NCBI GenBank assembly: GCA_963169805.1
Contig: CAUJDY010000118.1
Coordinates: 1 to 53,066 of the forward strand
Source: Bdellovibrionota bacterium
GTDB taxonomy: Bacteria; Bdellovibrionota; Bdellovibrionia; Bdellovibrionales; JAEYZS01
Length of the DNA stretch: 53,066 nt
Direction: 5' to 3'
Shown here: piece by piece, positions 37,635-46,250 of the stretch
Layout: every line of letters begins with the position of its first letter
How positions within the stretch are numbered: the first letter of the stretch is position 1
The notes under the pieces: model-generated
Database searches by the model: none
Told to the model about the DNA's origin: nothing
Seen by the model: the letters and a program-made list of their open reading frames with translations, nothing else
Translations under genes and position numbers: made by a program

Positions 37635-38768
37635 TTATCTTTTTTGAAAGTTAGCTAAAAGTTCAATATGAGGCGTCTGTGGAAATTGATCTACAGGCTG
37701 CACATCACGCAGCTCAAAACCAAATTCTACTATTTTTTTACTGTCTCTTGAGAACGAGCTTAAATCGCATGAAATATACAGAATTCTTTGGATATTTGGG
37801 TGTTTTTTCAAAAATGCATCAATCAACTCAAATCCATCCCGAGGTGGATCTAAAAATAATAAAGTGGCATCTTTCGTATACCTTAAAAACTGAGACCAAT
37901 TTTTTTCAGAAAATAGATTGCATGAAATCGCCTTAACTCCAGACAGCTGCTTCTGCTCCAAAGTTGCTACTGCCTTATCATTTCCTTCAATTGCGACAAC
38001 TGATCCATCTTTATTATGAGACAGTATTTCTGTAAAATTCCCAGTACCGCAAAAAAGCTCAATAGCAGAAGACGAATTACTAATGCCACTTAACATCAAT
38101 GACACCCAGTCTTTCATAAATTGATTTTGGATATCATTAGCTTGCTTAAATGGTCTTGATTTATTGATGTCTCGATCAGGATCTATCTCAAAATCACTAT
38201 CTAAATCAAAAAAACTAAGTTCCTTAGTTTTTTTCCACTTGGTATTTGGCAGTAGCGCTCTCACCTTTTGCAACTGACTACTAATTTTTGAATTCATTAC
38301 TAGACAAGATAGAATATCAACTAACTGATGTGTCCCGGCTGCCAGATATCCCAATTTGTTTCCATCTGTTTTTACCTGAGCTCGATTTCTATAGTGGAAT
38401 TGATCAGATGATGCTTGAATGTGTTGAATTCTTGTATGCTCAGTCACTACCCCTGCTCTTTTGAGAGTTTTAACAACTAAGTCCTGCTTAACGTCGAGTT
38501 GTGCTTTGTAGTTTACAAACAACCACGGACACCCCCCACAGCTATTATTATCTATTCCGTAGTGCAAGCACGAAACTTTTGCTCTTTGAGCAGAGGGTTT
38601 AACGAGTTCTACGAGAGTTGCAAATCCATAGCGTTTCTCTTCACTATCAATGCGGAAAAGACCTTCATCTCCTATCCATACACCACGAATAAAGTAAACC
38701 TTCCCATTAGGATGATCTACTACGCCTAACCCTTTTAATGTGATATCTCGCACGGTAGCCTGAAACAT
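37635..38768 (-). CDS. TrmA/RlmD-family RNA (uracil-5-)methyltransferase
   Basis: TRAM-like N terminus; GGCPW cysteine region; IELFCGTGNFTEIL; LFLDPPRDG; RILYISCDLSSFSRD. Confidence 0.9.
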   Translation of the reverse strand: MFQATVRDITLKGLGVVDHPNGKVYFIRGVWIGDEGLFRIDSEEKRYGFATLVELVKPSAQRAKVSCLHYGIDNNSCGGCPWLFVNYKAQLDVKQDLVVKTLKRAGVVTEHTRIQHIQASSDQFHYRNRAQVKTDGNKLGYLAAGTHQLVDILSCLVMNSKISSQLQKVRALLPNTKWKKTKELSFFDLDSDFEIDPDRDINKSRPFKQANDIQNQFMKDWVSLMLSGISNSSSAIELFCGTGNFTEILSHNKDGSVVAIEGNDKAVATLEQKQLSGVKAISCNLFSEKNWSQFLRYTKDATLLFLDPPRDGFELIDAFLKKHPNIQRILYISCDLSSFSRDSKKIVEFGFELRDVQPVDQFPQTPHIELLANFQKR

Positions 38769-38808
38769 CCTTCACTGATACTTGAAAGATTCCAAGCAAT
38801 CTAGTGAT

Positions 38809-40311
38809 TTAGTATCGTCCACCAGATTTTTCACGGTAAAGCTTAGAATTTGCCTCGCCTCTACTAGGCTGAGGAACGCACGCACACTGGGTGCTAGGCC
38901 GCTTACCTTCGCAATTTATATTTCTCGCAATATTTGAATTTTGTCTAAAACAAATTGGAGCAAAATATCCATCACAAACCTTGGCATTCTGTAGTGCCGA
39001 AATTTCATTTGTTTGAGGATCATACGTTGGTACAGCTAATTTTTCTGCGCAGAAAAAATTTCTTTTTATCAACTGCGACTCAACTGCATCTCTGCAATTT
39101 TCATATGTACTTTGATAAATACCATCAATCGGATGCTGCGATATGTTTTTATCTGATTTTAATGAGTTTTCACCGCAATAGTATTTTGAATAATGAGATC
39201 TCAAATACTCCTGTCTTCTGCTGACCAGACGACCCACGCACTGTCTTTGTTTTATGAGAGACAGAATTTCTTTATTTTCAGATGTTTGATTCATCAAGCA
39301 CGACATACTTATGCCATTTGCGGTCACACACCCGTTTACATTGTTAGATTTAGCTGCAATTTGATTATTGATCTCACCAATAAGCGCTCCAAAATATCTC
39401 AAATCGCTTTCTACCATTGAGCTTGTTATTTGTTCATAAAATCCCAAACCTTTTTCTGCGGCTTTATCATCATCTAAACCTGCAGTTTGAGTGGCCTTTT
39501 TATAATCTTCTAACAACGACTCATAGCCGCGAATGCCGTTTGGAAATTTGTCTTTTGCATCCTCCACATAATTCTCTGCAAAATGCTCCATTTCCTTTAA
39601 GTACCCAGGAAACACTTCCATTTCCGCCCACTTGTAATATCCAGCATCTGTCGTCCGAGTTGGGTTATCTTTGAAGTCACTCATTTTTTCTAATTCATAG
39701 CCGTCTAACTCGCAATATCGTGAGTCACTAAACCATCCCTCATCAGTTACTTCTTCTAGGCTTCTTGGAATATAGCGATCTGGCTTTGAATACCACCAGC
39801 TTGTAAAGTAGGTGTATGCAGCTGTAACAGCAAAACTCTCTTGCTCCATAGACTGAGCAAAAGCTTCCTCAAATAACAGACCAACCTTTGCTTTCTTTGG
39901 TCTCATGAGGGATACCAACGAGTTATAATTAGCTGCCAAGCTTTTTTTAGAATCCGCTACATACTCTTTTCCATTAATCCAAACTCGGTTGCTGTCATTT
40001 AAATCTAATTTAAACTTGATAGAATCGCTTTTATTCTTGATGTAAAGAGTGTCTCCAATTAAATCCACTTTTGGCAGGGTCTTTACTTTTAAACTCTTAA
40101 ACTGTTGAGCTAAGAATCTTGCATCTTCACCCTTATAAAGCACTGTGAATGTCCTTGCGTACAGTTCTGGATTTGATGCCAATTTATTTTGTAGCTTCAC
40201 AATACGCTTAACCTTTGCAAGCGAAACTTTCTGAGCTGCGGAAATAGCTTCAGATGAGATTAGAATAGATAAAATAAAAAGAGATATAAAAAGAAAATTG
40301 AATGTTTTCAT
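38809..40311 (-). CDS. Large secreted protein of unknown function
   Basis: ATG at 40311 begins MKTFNFLFISLFILSILISSEAISAA; Cys-rich C terminus. Confidence 0.7.
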   Translation of the reverse strand: MKTFNFLFISLFILSILISSEAISAAQKVSLAKVKRIVKLQNKLASNPELYARTFTVLYKGEDARFLAQQFKSLKVKTLPKVDLIGDTLYIKNKSDSIKFKLDLNDSNRVWINGKEYVADSKKSLAANYNSLVSLMRPKKAKVGLLFEEAFAQSMEQESFAVTAAYTYFTSWWYSKPDRYIPRSLEEVTDEGWFSDSRYCELDGYELEKMSDFKDNPTRTTDAGYYKWAEMEVFPGYLKEMEHFAENYVEDAKDKFPNGIRGYESLLEDYKKATQTAGLDDDKAAEKGLGFYEQITSSMVESDLRYFGALIGEINNQIAAKSNNVNGCVTANGISMSCLMNQTSENKEILSLIKQRQCVGRLVSRRQEYLRSHYSKYYCGENSLKSDKNISQHPIDGIYQSTYENCRDAVESQLIKRNFFCAEKLAVPTYDPQTNEISALQNAKVCDGYFAPICFRQNSNIARNINCEGKRPSTQCACVPQPSRGEANSKLYREKSGGRY

Positions 40312-40335
40312 AGATATAGTATCACCCACTTTTAC

Positions 40336-40439
40336 TCCATACAAAAGTGTCTAAACCCTTTACAAGCATGGGAATTTTGCATTTTTAGACTATTGTATGG
40401 AAGTTCATATTTAAATCGAATATACGTATGCCATACAAA
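40336..40439. promoter_or_regulatory. Candidate operator region: three CCATACAA motifs
   Basis: TCCATACAA 40336-40344, inverted TTGTATGGA 40393-40401, direct CCATACAAA 40431-40439; internal TCTAAA/TTTAGA pair; lies between divergent genes. Confidence 0.4.
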
Positions 40440-40465
40440 CTTTAGTCGATATGGGTGGATGTACT

Positions 40466-40885
40466 ATGAAGAGCCTTATTTTTTCATGCGCTATAATTTT
40501 AATGGCAACGGGCGTTGCCTTTGCCGATGAACGCCCTCTTGCTCCAGAGCATTTTTCCTATGAAAACTGCATGTCCTCTTTCAATACCGATGATCCAGAT
40601 TTACAAAAAGATCCCAATGAAGTTAGATCCATTTGCAATAAAATGCTTATGAGTGAAGTTGTAATTGTATCAAAGGTTATACGTGAAGCAGTAAACAGCA
40701 GTGACCAACGCATTTGTGACAATCAACAAGATTTGTCTTTACACCTGACAGAGTTATTTCAATACCTTGCTCAGATGACAAGAAGTGCACTCAGCTCAAA
40801 CGGCATAACAGATGACCAACTCAATATTTCTGTAGACTACACCAGACACGCTCTGAATAGTTTGGCAGATTTTTGTAAAGAGTGA
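40466..40885 (+). CDS. Small secreted protein of unknown function
   Basis: ATG at 40466; signal peptide MKSLIFSCAIILMATGVAFA; stop overlaps the next GTG start. Confidence 0.65.
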   Translation: MKSLIFSCAIILMATGVAFADERPLAPEHFSYENCMSSFNTDDPDLQKDPNEVRSICNKMLMSEVVIVSKVIREAVNSSDQRICDNQQDLSLHLTELFQYLAQMTRSALSSNGITDDQLNISVDYTRHALNSLADFCKE

Positions 40886-42798
40886 AAACCCTTCTCATAA
40901 TCCCTCCCCTGACCCAACTCAATACGCCGTACCCATCAACGGCGTACCTGAAGTCATTTTTGAATACAAATCAATTTGAATCCACACAAAAAGACCTTGG
41001 ATTAGACCTTATTTTAAAACTCTTCTCACCGCAGGGGTTAGAAGACATTCGCTCTTGCATCTTAAAATCAAAATCTAAAAGAACAGATTCGATTGTATTT
41101 TTTTTGGAAGCTTTTGATGATTACAAGCAAACTATTTTGCCAGTTATTAATTTTCTTCAGGGCAACGATCTCTCTTTAGCAGTTCGTATTGCTACGAGAA
41201 AACTAGTTCCAGAAGGTCCTAGATTTTTACATCTACAAGAGCATGCTCAAATCCTTGATCTCTTTGGAACGATGGGAACTCAAGATCAAGCCAAACATAT
41301 AGCAAGCCTCTACTTAGATGATCTTGCTGATGTCATTAGGGAAGGTGTTGACTCAAAATTTGAATTTTCTAAGTACGGTGAAAAACTAGCTTCATCACAA
41401 AACAGCTACGATACAATCTATAATCAGCTTCATGCTACACCAGGTTTGATAGAAACATATTTATTTGAAATTATAGATGATTATATGAAGTACGCTCCTG
41501 ATGTTGTTGGATGGACATTACCTTTTCCAGGGAATGTGTATGGGGCTCTTGTGTGTTCTCAGTATATCAAAACAAAGTATCCTCATACAAAAACTGTCAT
41601 CGGCGGGGGATATGTCAACACGGAACTCCGAGAATTGAGCGACCCTCGCTTATTTGAAATTATCGACTATGCAATCTTTGATGACGGAGAGAAACCTTTT
41701 TTAAACCTTCTCAATTTTTTAGACGAACGGGTAAAAGAAAAAGATTTGCTGCGTACTGCTTACCTTAAAAATGATGCAGTTTTAAAATCAAATTTCAATT
41801 CTCCAGATATTGGCTTTAAGGATATTCCAGCCCCCTCCTATGAGGGTTTAGATTTTAAAAGATACCTCTCTATGCTAGAGATGCCAAATCCTATGCACAG
41901 AATGTGGTCAGATTTTAAGTGGAACAAGTTAATCCTTGCTCATGGATGCTACTGGAAAAAATGTACTTTCTGTGACACTAGCCTTGATTATATTCAAAGA
42001 TTTGAGCCTCAAAAAGCGGAGACTATTTTAAACTACATGAAAGATATCCGTGCAAAAACAGGGTCTTCCGGATTTCATTTTGTTGATGAAGCAGCTCCTC
42101 CTGCACTCCTAAAATCACTTTCACAAAAAATTATTGAAACAAGAGAAATCTTTTCTTGGTGGGGCAATATCAGATTTGATCCATTTTTTAATCAAGATGT
42201 GACTCAGTTAATGGCCGATGCAGGTTGTGTGGCAGTTACTGGCGGACTAGAAGTGGCTTCTCCCCGTCTTTTGAAACTCATTAATAAAGGTGTCTCTTTA
42301 GAAAACGTTGCGCGAGTTGCAAAGTCTTTCAAAAACGCAGGCGTTTATGTTCATGCTTATCTGATGTATGGATTTCCCACTCAAACTGAACTTGAAACAA
42401 TAAATAGCCTTGAAGTTGTTAGACAGCTCTTCAAAAACCAGTGCCTTGACTCTGCATACTGGCATCGTTTTGTAGCTACCGTACACTCGCCTGTAGGAAA
42501 AAATCCCAGCGAATTTCAAATACAAATTCAAAAACCAAACACCACAGATCGTTTCTTTGCTATTAATGAAATACCTTTTTATGATCCACTTGAGGTAGAT
42601 CACGATTTCTTAGGAGTTGGATTAAGAAAAGCACTTTATAACTATATGCATGGAATTGGTCTAGACGAAGACGTTCGAGTTTGGTTTGAAGATGTTGTAC
42701 CAAAAACAACTTTACCTAAAAATTATATTGCTAAGATTTTGGCTGAAGATACAAGTTATCCCTTGAACGAGTCACATCTTCATAAGAATGAAGCCTGA
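40882..42798 (+). CDS. B12-binding-domain radical SAM protein
   Basis: Rossmann/B12-like N terminus (PDVVGWTLPF...TVIGGGYVNTEL); LILAHGCYWKKCTFCDTSLDY; GGLEVASPRLLKLINKGVSLENV; VYVHAYLMYGFPTQTELE. Confidence 0.9.
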   Translation: MKTLLIIPPLTQLNTPYPSTAYLKSFLNTNQFESTQKDLGLDLILKLFSPQGLEDIRSCILKSKSKRTDSIVFFLEAFDDYKQTILPVINFLQGNDLSLAVRIATRKLVPEGPRFLHLQEHAQILDLFGTMGTQDQAKHIASLYLDDLADVIREGVDSKFEFSKYGEKLASSQNSYDTIYNQLHATPGLIETYLFEIIDDYMKYAPDVVGWTLPFPGNVYGALVCSQYIKTKYPHTKTVIGGGYVNTELRELSDPRLFEIIDYAIFDDGEKPFLNLLNFLDERVKEKDLLRTAYLKNDAVLKSNFNSPDIGFKDIPAPSYEGLDFKRYLSMLEMPNPMHRMWSDFKWNKLILAHGCYWKKCTFCDTSLDYIQRFEPQKAETILNYMKDIRAKTGSSGFHFVDEAAPPALLKSLSQKIIETREIFSWWGNIRFDPFFNQDVTQLMADAGCVAVTGGLEVASPRLLKLINKGVSLENVARVAKSFKNAGVYVHAYLMYGFPTQTELETINSLEVVRQLFKNQCLDSAYWHRFVATVHSPVGKNPSEFQIQIQKPNTTDRFFAINEIPFYDPLEVDHDFLGVGLRKALYNYMHGIGLDEDVRVWFEDVVPKTTLPKNYIAKILAEDTSYPLNESHLHKNEA

Positions 42799-43393
42799 AA
42801 CATTCAACACCTTGACTCTCAATTGGATAAAATAAATGATCTTTAGAGCTTTTTCTTAAGCTAGAAAATAGCTTTGCCCCCGCTTCTTTTTGGAAGCCAA
42901 TAATACCCCAGGCTACAGAGGAGTCATAGCTTTGGACTGTCCGTGGCTTTTCTGAAATCAAATAGCGTTCATCTTTTTTAGACAACACTCCCCACTCCTG
43001 CGGTTGAGCAATATCAAATACGCCAAAAACTAAATTGGAATAAGAAAGTCTCGTCTGAATTTGCAACAAAATATCTTCCGGTTTGAATCGCGAATCAGGC
43101 AAAATTAAGATATTTTTTGGGCCCCAATAATCTTGTGATAGCTCAACTGAATGAGTCCATTCCTCTGATTTATCAATAAGACATGTCTCTATATTTCGAG
43201 ATACTAAAAACTCATTTAAATCGATTTTATCTTTTCTTGAAATAACAATAGGCTTAAGTTCGTACTTTTTACATAAATTTAAACACCACTGGATCAGCGG
43301 AAAGCTGTCATCTTTGTAATAAAGCAGCTCTTTAGATTTAGGTGTCCCTACACGCTTGCCAAAGCCTGCTGCAGGAATTATGACATGAGTCAT
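42731..43393 (-). CDS. NTP_transferase-type nucleotidyltransferase
   Basis: THVIIPAAGFGKRVGTPKSKELLYYKD nucleotide-binding signature; NILILPDSRF. ORF track start is 43408; ATG at 43393 gives the minimal start. Confidence 0.82.
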   Translation of the reverse strand: MTHVIIPAAGFGKRVGTPKSKELLYYKDDSFPLIQWCLNLCKKYELKPIVISRKDKIDLNEFLVSRNIETCLIDKSEEWTHSVELSQDYWGPKNILILPDSRFKPEDILLQIQTRLSYSNLVFGVFDIAQPQEWGVLSKKDERYLISEKPRTVQSYDSSVAWGIIGFQKEAGAKLFSSLRKSSKDHLFYPIESQGVECFRLHSYEDVTRSRDNLYLQPKS

Positions 43394-44204
43394 GAATGTT
43401 GGTGCCATTGTTTTGAGTTACAATCATCCTGAGTTGACTGCAAGAACTTTAAATTCTGTCCTTAATTTTTTCCAAAATGTCACACTTGTACACAATGGTT
43501 CTGATAAAAAGCATGTCAAAACTCTCCACGATTTATTTCCAAATGTGAAGCATCTAGTTTTAAGCGAAAATAGAGGATTTTCAGGGGGAGCAAATGCGGG
43601 GCTTAGATTTATTTTTGAACAATTTGAGTGGGCCTTTTTTATTACGAACGACTGTGAAATAAAATCAGTCGGAGAATTACCTACAGTACCTTGTCTTGTT
43701 TCTCCTAAAATTTTGATTCGAAAAACAGAGAAAATTGATTCTCTAGGTGGATTATTTGACCCAGTAGCTGCAAAACTCAAGCATTGTAGGTCTGAACAAG
43801 AATTCAATAATTCTAAACTTTTAAAGTATGCTCCTGGAACATGCTTTCTATTACACCGAGATATTTTTAAAGCTACAACTGGATTTGACGAAAAACTGGG
43901 AACTTATTGGGAAGATGTCGATTTCTCGGTACGCGCCCTGAAATCTGGGTTTCCGGTTCAACTTGATGTAAATTGGCAGATTCAGCATGCCATGGGAAAG
44001 ACCTGTAGACACCTTAGCCTCTATACAATTTATTATTACAATCGAAATAAAAAAATTATTTCTAGCAAATATACTCCGCTGTGGAAGAAACCCATTTTAT
44101 ATAAAAACTTGGCAGTTCAAAATGTTAAAACTGCCGGAAAGCTTTTGATGCAAGAGAGATGGGAAGATGTTAAAACACTTATTCACGCTTGGTCGGATGA
44201 TTAG
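43392..44204 (+). CDS. Family 2 (GT-A) glycosyltransferase
   Basis: MNVGAIVLSYNHPELTARTLNSVLNFF; NRGFSGGANAGLRF; GFDEKLGTYWEDVDFSVRALKSGF. Confidence 0.93.
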   Translation: MNVGAIVLSYNHPELTARTLNSVLNFFQNVTLVHNGSDKKHVKTLHDLFPNVKHLVLSENRGFSGGANAGLRFIFEQFEWAFFITNDCEIKSVGELPTVPCLVSPKILIRKTEKIDSLGGLFDPVAAKLKHCRSEQEFNNSKLLKYAPGTCFLLHRDIFKATTGFDEKLGTYWEDVDFSVRALKSGFPVQLDVNWQIQHAMGKTCRHLSLYTIYYYNRNKKIISSKYTPLWKKPILYKNLAVQNVKTAGKLLMQERWEDVKTLIHAWSDD

Positions 44205-44635
44205 TCTTTCTTTTTAGAACAGGCTATAATTGCCTTAACAATTTTTGGCATATTGTCTCTGTAGTCATTTTCAAAACAGGATATCCAAGTTTTAAATAAC
44301 TCTTCTTTCTTTTCATTTTTTTGAATGGATTCAATGTACTTATCCATGTAGTAACCACATGACTTCGCCCCCAAAGAAAGCTGAGTCTTTTCTGAAAGAA
44401 ATGCAGAGCCAAAGCGAGTTATCAGTTCACTTTCAAAAGTTTTTTTATAGAAATACTTTTCTCTCTCTTCATCTGAAAGCGGAGTCATTTTTTCATTTAC
44501 GGCTTTTGCAATATCTACTAAGAGCATATCTAACTTTGTGGATTTACAATTTTTGACTTCGGACTCAAAAGATTTTAAATCTGCTGCAACACAATTTCCT
44601 ATAAATACAAAAAATATTAAAATTAAAGTTTTCAT
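44201..44635 (-). CDS. Small secreted protein of unknown function
   Basis: Signal peptide MKTLILIFFVFIGNCVAA. Confidence 0.65.
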   Translation of the reverse strand: MKTLILIFFVFIGNCVAADLKSFESEVKNCKSTKLDMLLVDIAKAVNEKMTPLSDEEREKYFYKKTFESELITRFGSAFLSEKTQLSLGAKSCGYYMDKYIESIQKNEKKEELFKTWISCFENDYRDNMPKIVKAIIACSKKKD

Positions 44636-44636
44636 T

Positions 44637-46223
44637 TTAGTTCTCCAAACTTCTCATACAGTTTCTAATTCTCTTCATATGAGAGGCAACCTCTCCACGA
44701 GCACCACCATTTTCCGCTATCATATTATTTTGCCAAGTATAAGCGCCAGTACCTGCTGTTATAGTGCCTTCAATTGCACCGGGCCCGCGATTGTAGGCTC
44801 CCGCTATAAATACCATATACTCTCTTGCTGCATCCACTTTTAAGCTCGCTGTTTTCAATCTTGCTGATTCATCTGCAGATAGAGATCTTATTTTTTGAGC
44901 ATTTAATAGCTGTTTTCTAATAGCAAGATTTTGTTCATATACGGCTGGGTTTGCATTTCGATTTTCATAATTATTTCCATAAGAATCCATGATGTGTCTT
45001 AAGTATAAACCTTTTGCAGCAATCGCAAGATCAGGCTCACAGCGACTATCACATTTTCCTTCATACTGAATTTTTTTATCATTCAAACTTGCATCAATTC
45101 TGATATCATCTTTTTGAGGGGCATCTTTTCCGAATTTTCTAAAATATGCAGTCCAACCGGTTTGATAACTTCTACGTGGATCTTCTAAAATTCGCCCTAC
45201 AACATCTGGCAATGTTCTATCAACAAACTGCCCCAGCCCAATTGCACCTGTATCACTGGAGGCTTTAGGATCCCAATCAAAAGTATCTACAACATTCACA
45301 GTTCTTTTCTTACCCTTGTAAACAATTGTTTTTGTGATAGGATTTCCATTCTTATCATAGCGAAATGTTTGATTCCTACTTTCTTGCTGCATCAAACATA
45401 AAAGTAAATTTTTATGAACTCCAAAGTTGTTTTGAGACTCATCAACATACTTTTTATATTCCATATAACGATTAAAACTACATGTAGGATCAGAAGCAGT
45501 CCGACTATTATTAAAGAAATAGAGATCGGGGTTAGCATTTGGAATCGAAAAATTTGATTTGCACTCAAAAGTAGGATTTTCTGCGGCACCAAGAGGCCTA
45601 GCGGGCTGAGCAGCTGCCGCTGCTCTAGCAATATCGCTGGCCGAATTTGCTACTTGCTGGACGGGCTTGGGAGCTGTTGGTTGCGGAGGTCTGGCCAAAC
45701 AATCCGTACATGCTTCTGTTTTTGTAACCGCAGGAGGAGGCGTTTGAGGAGCCGGTGCTGCCGCAGGCTTTTCCGGAGCTTCAGGAGGTTTTTCTCTAAC
45801 AACCTGAACTCTACCGTTTTTATTAATAACTCTAAAATTACATTGAGCTAAATCATCGGGGGTTGGGCACTCAGGAAGACCTGCTATATACTCATTATTT
45901 ACCGTATAGCCTGTTGTTAAAAATTTACCTTTTTGAAGCTGACAAACCTCTATGCTGAGAGACTTAGACTTGTCTGATGTAGGAAGTTGGATATTTCTAA
46001 AGTCAGAGCACGTAACGATGCTGTCTTTAAGTAAGCAGTTTGGAGATCCACTTTCGCATTCGTCTTGACGAACTCCATACTCATTTACAAAATAGCCGGC
46101 ATTACGATCGAGTTTGATTCTAAGATTCTTACACCCAACTTTGCTAAGAGTTGAATCTAAGCAGTTTTGATTTGCTAAAGCAGAGCTATCCAACATTCCA
46201 ATAATTATCAACAGTTGCAACAT
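44637..46223 (-). CDS. Secreted protein with SLT/lysozyme-like transglycosylase domain and Pro/Ala-rich linker
   Basis: LLLCLMQQESRNQTF; SSDTGAIGLGQF; FIAGAYNRGPGAIEG; linker PEAPEKPAAAPAPQTPPPAV. Confidence 0.75.
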   Translation of the reverse strand: MLQLLIIIGMLDSSALANQNCLDSTLSKVGCKNLRIKLDRNAGYFVNEYGVRQDECESGSPNCLLKDSIVTCSDFRNIQLPTSDKSKSLSIEVCQLQKGKFLTTGYTVNNEYIAGLPECPTPDDLAQCNFRVINKNGRVQVVREKPPEAPEKPAAAPAPQTPPPAVTKTEACTDCLARPPQPTAPKPVQQVANSASDIARAAAAAQPARPLGAAENPTFECKSNFSIPNANPDLYFFNNSRTASDPTCSFNRYMEYKKYVDESQNNFGVHKNLLLCLMQQESRNQTFRYDKNGNPITKTIVYKGKKRTVNVVDTFDWDPKASSDTGAIGLGQFVDRTLPDVVGRILEDPRRSYQTGWTAYFRKFGKDAPQKDDIRIDASLNDKKIQYEGKCDSRCEPDLAIAAKGLYLRHIMDSYGNNYENRNANPAVYEQNLAIRKQLLNAQKIRSLSADESARLKTASLKVDAAREYMVFIAGAYNRGPGAIEGTITAGTGAYTWQNNMIAENGGARGEVASHMKRIRNCMRSLEN

Positions 46224-46250
46224 ATGAATAACTATCGGAATTTCTTAAAA

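Noticed and set aside
45654-45851. Arg/Cys-rich plus-strand ORF (LRRSGQTIRTCFCFCNRRRRRLRSRCCRRLFRSFRRFF), possible antimicrobial-like peptide
   Set aside because: It is the antisense of the Pro/Ala-rich linker of the SLT-like gene, which explains the composition.
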